This document shows, piece after piece, positions 58,981 through 64,000 of a stretch of DNA of 64,000 nt (the first letter of the stretch is position 1; each line of letters starts with the position of its first letter). Both the position numbers and the translations under genes were made by a program. The notes under the pieces are model-generated. The model worked only from the letters and a program-made list of their open reading frames with translations, ran no database searches and was not told where the DNA came from. Origin of the DNA: CAVXFL01 sp963761015 (lineage in GTDB: Bacteria > Pseudomonadota > Alphaproteobacteria > Acetobacterales > Acetobacteraceae); assembly GCA_963761015.1 (NCBI GenBank), contig CAVXFL010000022.1, forward strand, positions 1-64,000, written 5' to 3'.

Positions 58981-59967
58981 TGTCAGGTTTCGCCAGCACC
59001 ACCGACCTCGCCGAGAAGCAGGTCTCGTTCGACGAACTCGGCCCCGGGCTCTACGGCTACACGGCCGAAGGCGATCCCAACTCCGGGGTCGTCATCGGCG
59101 ACGACTCCGTGCTGGTGATCGACGCGCAGGCGACGCCGGTCATGGCGCAGGACGTGATCGCGCGCATCCGCGAGGTGACGGACAAGCCGATCCGTCATCT
59201 GGTGCTGAGCCATTATCACGCCGTGCGCGTGCTCGGCGCCTCGGCCTATCACGGCGCCGCAGATCATCGCCTCGGCGCTGACGCGCGCGCTGATCGTCGA
59301 GCGCGGCCAGCAGGACATGGACAGCGAAATCGGCCGCTTTCCCGCGCCTGTTCCGCGGCCGCGAGTCCATCCCCGGCCTCACCTGGCCGAGCCTGAGCGT
59401 TCGAGACGCGGATGACCTTGTGGCTCGGCAAGCGCGAGGTGCAGATCATCCATATCGGCCGCTCGCACACCGCGGGCGACACCGTGGTCTGGCTGCCGCA
59501 GGAGCAAGGTGCTGTTCGCCGGCGACACGGTCGAATACGGCGCGACGCCCTATTGCGGCGACGCGCATTTCGCCGACTGGCCGACCACGCTCGCCGCGGT
59601 CAAGCGCGCTGGCGCCCGAGCGCGCTGGTGCCCGGGCGCGGCCGCTCGCTGATGTACGCGCGGCGAGGTGGAGGAGGGCATCGCCGGCACGCAGCGACTT
59701 CACGCAGGATCTGTTCCGCCGTGTGCAGGCGGCGCGCCGGGCAAGGACATTCGCTCAAGCAGATCTACAAGGAGACGATCGCGGCGCTGCGGCCGACCTA
59801 CGGCCATTGGGTCATCTTCGAGCACTGCATGCCGTTCGACGTCACGCGCGCCTACGACGAGGCCACGCGGCATCGCCTGGCCGCGCATCTGGACCGCCGA
59901 ACGCGACCTGGAGATGTGGCGCGCGCTGGAGCAGGGCGAGAACGATGACAATGCCGCCGAGGCATGA
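58981..59967 (+). pseudogene. MBL-fold metallohydrolase-like protein, many frame breaks
   Basis: The first 90 residues are intact (QVSFDELGPGLYGYTAEGDP, then VLVIDAQATPVMAQDVIARI). From about 59257 the frame breaks about nine times up to 59894, each fixed by removing one base. Corrected text reads continuously to SLKQIYKETIAALRPTYGHW and the stop at 59967. The zinc motif reads LSHYHAVRVLG: the usual HxHxDH is altered. The stop overlaps the next start (ATGA). It heads the homogentisate cluster and may act on an intermediate. Typed as broken because no usable frame exists as given; consensus error is the likelier cause. Confidence 0.75.
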
Positions 59968-61640
59968 CGCGCTACCAGCCGCCGCGCTACGCGTACCGCC
60001 GGCCGCGCCGACCTCGATCGCGCGGAAGCCGCGCGGCATCCGGTGGTCATCGTCGGCGGCGGGCCGGTCGGGCTGACGCCTGGCGATCGATCTCGCGCAG
60101 CGCGGCATGCCAGTGCTGCTGCTCGACGACGACGACACGGTGTCCACCGGCTCGCGCGCCATCTGCTTCGCCAAGCGCACCCTGGAGATCTCGACCGGCT
60201 GGGCTGCGGCCAGCGCGATGGTCGACAAGGGCGTGACCTGGAACCGGGGCAAGGTGTTCTTCCGCGACCGGCGGATCTTCAGCTTCGACCTGCTGCCCGA
60301 GGACGGCCACCAATTCCCCGCCTTCGTCAACCTGCAGCAGTACTACGTCGAACAATGGCTGGTCGAAGCGCTGCGCAGGAACTGGCCGGCGATCGAGCTG
60401 CGCTGGCGCAACCATGTCGTTGCCGTCGCGAACCATGCCGATCGCGTCGCGCTCGAGGTCGAGACGCCGGACGGCCGCTATCGCGTTGCCGCCGATTGGC
60501 TGCTCGCCTGCGACGGCGTCGCGCTCGCCCGTGCGCGAATCGCTCGGCCTGGAAGTTCCAGCGGCAGAGTGTTCCACGACCGCTTCCTGATCGCCGACGT
60601 GCGTGATGCAGGCGGATTTCCCGACCGAGCGCTGGTTCTGGTTCGATCCGCCGTTCCACCCCGGCCAATCCGTGCTGCTGCACAAGCAGGCCGGACAATG
60701 TCTGGCGCATCGACTTCCAGCTCGGCTGCGACGCCGATCCGGAAGAGGAACGAAGAGCCGGAACGGGTCATGCCGCGCATCCAGGCGATGCTCGGTGCAG
60801 AACGAGAATTCGAGCTGGAATGGGTCAGCGTCTACACGTTCTGCTGCCGCCGCATGGAGCGGTTCGTGCACGGCCGCGTGATGTTCGCCGGCGATGCGGC
60901 GCATCAGGTGAGCCCGTTCGGTGCGCGCGGCGGCAATGGCGGCGTGCAGGACGCCGACAATCTCGGCTGGAAGCTGGCGGCGGTGGTGCGCGGGACACGC
61001 GACGCCGGCGCTGCTCGACAGCTACGATGCCGAGCGCGTTCCCGCAGCCGACGAGAACATCCGCAACTCCACGCGCAGCACCGATTTCATCACGCCGAAG
61101 AGCCGCCGCCGCGCTGGCGTATCGGCAACGCGGTGCTGGCACTCGCGCGAGCGCTACGACTTCGCCCGGCCGCTCGTCAATTCCGGCCGGCTGTCGCGCC
61201 CGGCGCTGCTTCACGACAGCCCGCTGAACGATCCCGGCGGCGATTTCTGGCGCCGGTTGTCTCCGCCCCGGCAGCCCGGCAATCGATGCGCCCGTTGAGC
61301 GGGACGGGCCGGGCGGACTGGCTGCTGCGCCACCTCCGCGGTCGCCGGTTTCACCGCACTCGCCTTCGGCCCGCCGGAGCTGCCCGCCGCGCCGCCGGGC
61401 GGAACGCCGGTTCCCGTGTCGCTCGTCGTGGTCGCCGCGAAGCCCGCGCGCGCCGGGACCCTCCTGGACCGGAGCGGGCTCGCGGCGCAGCGCTACGGCG
61501 CGCTGCCCGGCACCGTGCTAGCTGCTGCGCCCCGACCAGCACGTCGCCGCCTGGTTCCGCCGCTACGACCCCGCGCGCATCCGTGCCGCCGTGCGCCACG
61601 CGCTCGCCGCCGACCAGCCCGCCCTGGTGGAGAGCGCGTC
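59964..61640 (+). pseudogene. FAD-binding aromatic monooxygenase, many frame breaks
   Basis: Pieces in different frames give a PheA/TfdB-type flavoprotein hydroxylase: VVIVGGGPVGLTLAIDLAQR, GSRAICFAKRTLEI, RMERFVHGRVMFAGDAAHQVSPFGARGGNGGV (cofactor motif) and DADNLGWKLAAVVRG. About a dozen breaks are present, mostly extra single bases, with apparent deletions near 60195 and 60568. It resembles 3-(3-hydroxyphenyl)propionate hydroxylase. In this cluster it may make homogentisate from a hydroxylated aromatic acid. The 3' end is approximate. Confidence 0.7.
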
Positions 61641-61866
61641 ATGCCGACTCGACATGTCGCCGCGGCTCGACGATCCGGACGGGCTGTTCGCCGCCCTGGT
61701 CGCGGCGCATCAGGACCTCGACGAAGCCGCCTCGCGCCAGCTCGACGCCACCATCGTGCTGCTGCTCGCCAATCATATCGGCGAAACATCGGTCGTGACC
61801 GAGGCCATCGCGAAGGCGCGCGCATTGGCCGCCCCGCCGGCGTCCGCTCCGGAGGAACATCCATGA
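61641..61866 (+). pseudogene. DUF2783 family small protein (frame break near its start)
   Basis: A short protein of about 74 residues with MSPRLDDPDGLFAALVAAHQ and LDATIVLLLANHIGETSVV, the DUF2783 pattern seen between FAD monooxygenase and hmgA genes in related bacteria. One extra base just after the ATG at 61641 shifts the frame; the rest reads cleanly. Its TGA overlaps the presumed hmgA start (ATGA). Function unknown. Confidence 0.7.
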
Positions 61867-63189
61867 ACATCGCGCTCCGCCCCGGCGAAACGCACGATGT
61901 CGCCCGCCTATCTCTCCGGCTTCGGCAACGAGTTCGCCACCGAGGCGGTCGCCGGCGCGCTGCCGGTCGGCCGCAACTCGCCGCAGCGCCCGCCGCTCGG
62001 GCTCTATGCCGAGCAGCTGTCCGGCACCGCCTTCACCGCGCCGCGCGCGCGAGAACCGGCGCTCCTGGCTGTACCGCCTCCGCCCGTCCGCCGCGCACGC
62101 GCCCGTTCCGAGCGCATGCCGACAGATTTGCGCCTGGCGGACCGTTCGCCGAGCCGCGCCGCCCGAACCGGCTGCGCTGGGACCCGCTGCCGCTGCCGGA
62201 CGAGCCGCACCGATTTCATCGACGGCCTGACGACGATCGGCGGCAACGGCGACCCGACCAGCCCGGCCGGCGTCGCGGTGCATGTCTATCTCGCCAACCG
62301 CTCGATGGAGACCGCGTCTTCTTCGACGCCGACGGCGAGCTGCTGGTCGTGCCGCAGCACGGCCGCTGCTGCGTCGCCACCGAGCTCGGCCTGCTCGACG
62401 TCGGCCCCGGCGAGATCGCGGTGCATTCCGCGCGGCATGAGCTTCCGCGTCGAGCTGCCGGACGGCAGCGCGCGCGGCTATGTCTGCGAGAACTCACGGC
62501 GCGCCGCTTCCGGCTGCCCGATCTCGGCCCGATCGGCGCCAACGGCCTCGCCAATCCGCGCGACTTCCTGACCCGGTGGCCGCCTTCGAGGACCGTGACG
62601 AGCCGACTCGAGCTGGTGCAGAAGTTCCAGGGCGCGCTGTGGGCGACCACGCTCGACCACTCGCCGCTCGACGTCGTCGCCTGGCACGGCAACTACGCGC
62701 CGTACAAATACGACCTCGCGCGGTTCAACACGATCGGCACGTCAGCTTCGATCACCCCGACCCGTCGATCTTCACCGTGCTGACCTCGCCCAGCGGCGAG
62801 CGCCGGCCTCGCCAATGTCGATTTCGTGATCTTCCCGCCGCGCTGGATGGTGGCCGAGCACACCTTCCGCCCGCCCTGGTTCCACCGCAACGTGATGAGC
62901 GAGTTCATGGGCCTGGTCCACGGCGTGTACGACGCCAAGGCCGGCGGCTTCGCGCCCGGCGGGCTGTCGCTGCACAATTGCATGAGCGCGCACGGGCCCG
63001 ACGCCGGCCACCGCGGAGCGCGCCATGAACGCGGACCTCGCGCCGCACAAGATCGACGACACGCTCGCCTTCATGTTCGAGACCCGCGGCGTGATCCGCC
63101 CGACCGAATTCGCGCTCGCCTGCCCGCAGCTGCAGCGGGATTACGACGCTTGCTGGGCCGGGCTGCCGAAAATGTTCCGCGGCGCATGA
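61863..63189 (+). pseudogene. hmgA: Homogentisate 1,2-dioxygenase, many frame breaks
   Basis: Non-heme iron enzyme that opens the ring of homogentisate to maleylacetoacetate. Fragments in all three frames read PAYLSGFGNEFATEA, RNSPQRPPLGLYAEQLSGTA, VAWHGNYAPYKYDLARFN, FHRNVMSEFMGLVHGVYDAK (iron His and Glu) and LHNCMSAHGPDA (iron His), ending WAGLPKMFRG. Breaks occur about every 50-150 bp to near 63010. The start at 61863 overlaps the DUF2783 stop; an ATG at 61897 is an alternative. The stop overlaps fahA (ATGA). Confidence 0.85.
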
Positions 63190-64000
63190 CCGACGACACG
63201 CACGCCCCGGCGCGGCGCAGTTGGGTCGCCTCGGCCAATGCGCACCCGGATTTCCCGATCCAGAACCTGCCGCTCGGCGTGTTCAGCCCGCCGGGCGAGC
63301 GCCCGCGCGGCGGCGTCGCGATCGGGGACGAGATTCTCGACCTCGCTGCCGCCGCCGAGGCGGGCCTGTTCCAGGGCGACGCCCGGCTCGCCGCCGAGGC
63401 CGCGAGCGGCGATGCGCTCAATCCGCTGCTCGCGCTCGGCGCCGGGCCGCGGCGCGCGCTGCGGCAGGCGGTCTCGGAGCTGCTGGACGCCGGCGGTCCC
63501 GACCGCGCGCGGCTCGAGGCCATCCGCGAGCGGCTGCTGTTCCGCGCCGCCGATTGCGCGATGCACCTGCCGGCGCGCATCGGCGACTACACCGATTTCT
63601 TCGCCGGCATCCATCACGCGACCAACACGGGGCGGCAGTTCCGCCCGGACAACCCGCTGCTGCCCAACTACAAATACGTGCCCGTCGCCTATCACGGCCG
63701 GGCCTCCTCGATCTGTCCGTCGGGTGTTCCGGTGCGGCGGCCGAACGGGCAGCGCAAGCCGGGCACGGACACCGAACCGAGCTTCGGCCCCAGCCGCAAT
63801 CTGGATTTCGAGCTGGAACTCGGGATCTGGATCGGCCCCGGCAACGCGCTCGGCGAACCGGTCCCGATCGCCGAGGCGAGCGCATCACATCGCCGGCTTC
63901 TGCCTGCTCGACGACTGGTCGGCGCGCGACATCCAGGCCTGGGAATATCAGCCGCTCGGTCCGTTCCTGGCGAAGAACTTCGCCACCACGATCTCGCCCT
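63186..64000 (+). CDS. fahA: Fumarylacetoacetase, 5' part (runs off the window; one frame break)
   Basis: Last enzyme of tyrosine breakdown, splitting fumarylacetoacetate to fumarate and acetoacetate. The N-terminal SH3-like domain starts SWVASANAHPDFPIQNLPLG. The catalytic domain follows with GDYTDFFAGIHHATN (metal Asp and catalytic His), YVPVAYHGRASSI and DFELELGIWIG (metal Glu pair). About 690 bases read cleanly, then an indel near 63885 shifts to GFCLLDDWSARDIQAWEYQP. The 3' end is beyond the window. Start overlaps hmgA stop by ATGA. Confidence 0.9.
   Translation, partial: MTDDTHAPARRSWVASANAHPDFPIQNLPLGVFSPPGERPRGGVAIGDEILDLAAAAEAGLFQGDARLAAEAASGDALNPLLALGAGPRRALRQAVSELLDAGGPDRARLEAIRERLLFRAADCAMHLPARIGDYTDFFAGIHHATNTGRQFRPDNPLLPNYKYVPVAYHGRASSICPSGVPVRRPNGQRKPGTDTEPSFGPSRNLDFELELGIWIGPGNALGEPVPIAEASASHRRLLPARRLVGARHPGLGISAARSVPGEELRHHDLA

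Noticed and set aside
1..64000. tRNA or rRNA genes, CRISPR arrays, transposases or integrases
   Set aside because: I looked for T-arm patterns, spaced direct repeats and recombinase motifs and recognised none; a tRNA or CRISPR search program would be decisive.

Overview
The window is about 64 kb of GC-rich DNA with strong GC third-position bias, short intergenic gaps and many ATGA start/stop overlaps. It looks like a chromosomal piece of an alphaproteobacterium, most likely Rhodospirillales/Acetobacteraceae. That placement is inferred from gene content and order (dapD-dapE near truA; zapA, then 6S RNA, then fthC; class I archaeal-type FBA next to thiE; EpmA/EpmB; MBL-FAD-DUF2783-hmgA-fahA), not from a phylogeny. 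I saw no rRNA, tRNA, CRISPR array, prophage or IS element.

Layout. 0-2.1 kb: alkylation repair (Ada/AlkA fusion overlapping Ogt). 2.2-11 kb: a sugar or sugar-acid module: an orphan binding protein and a tartrate-type dehydrogenase on the minus strand, diverging from an ABC sugar importer followed by an MocA-type dehydrogenase, a lactonase-type amidohydrolase and an enolase-superfamily dehydratase. 11-18 kb: sulfide:quinone oxidoreductase diverging from rhodanese, RND adaptor, RND pump and an AhpD-like protein; the gap holds a sigma70-like promoter over an inverted repeat and a perfect FNR-type box with a correctly spaced -10. 18-24 kb: GGDEF protein, dapD, dapE, two related membrane proteins, truA, sodB. 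24-30 kb: CBS-domain protein and a yhiI-rbbA-yhhJ exporter, with FNR-type boxes upstream of both. 30-35.5 kb: recQ overlapping three metabolic genes. 35.5-41.6 kb: multicopper oxidase, then a tryptophylquinone amine dehydrogenase cluster (order B-E-D-A plus a cytochrome c), diverging from a b-type membrane protein and a tetraheme cytochrome c. 41.6-47.6 kb: EpmB, two small genes, EpmA, CoA-transferase, sugar MFS transporter and an orphan zinc ribbon. 47.7-52.6 kb: thiE, fba, zapA, 6S RNA, fthC and a ymdB-type phosphodiesterase. 52.6-58.8 kb: MHS transporter, then nrdA and nrdB separated by a 1.5 kb insert with an HNH nuclease gene and a DUF29 gene. 59-64 kb: homogentisate pathway (MBL protein, FAD monooxygenase, DUF2783, hmgA, fahA), running off the end.

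Frame integrity is a main theme. Ten frame breaks occur in otherwise well-conserved genes up to 49 kb. Eight are single-base insertions, one is a single-base deletion and one is an 8-bp tandem duplication. Between about 59.25 and 63.15 kb breaks occur roughly every 50-150 bp, again mostly one-base insertions, while the encoded proteins remain highly conserved once corrected. This looks more like insertion-biased consensus error than gene decay, so the frameshifted genes are described as probably functional unless noted. Coordinates of frame breaks are read by eye and good to a few bases.
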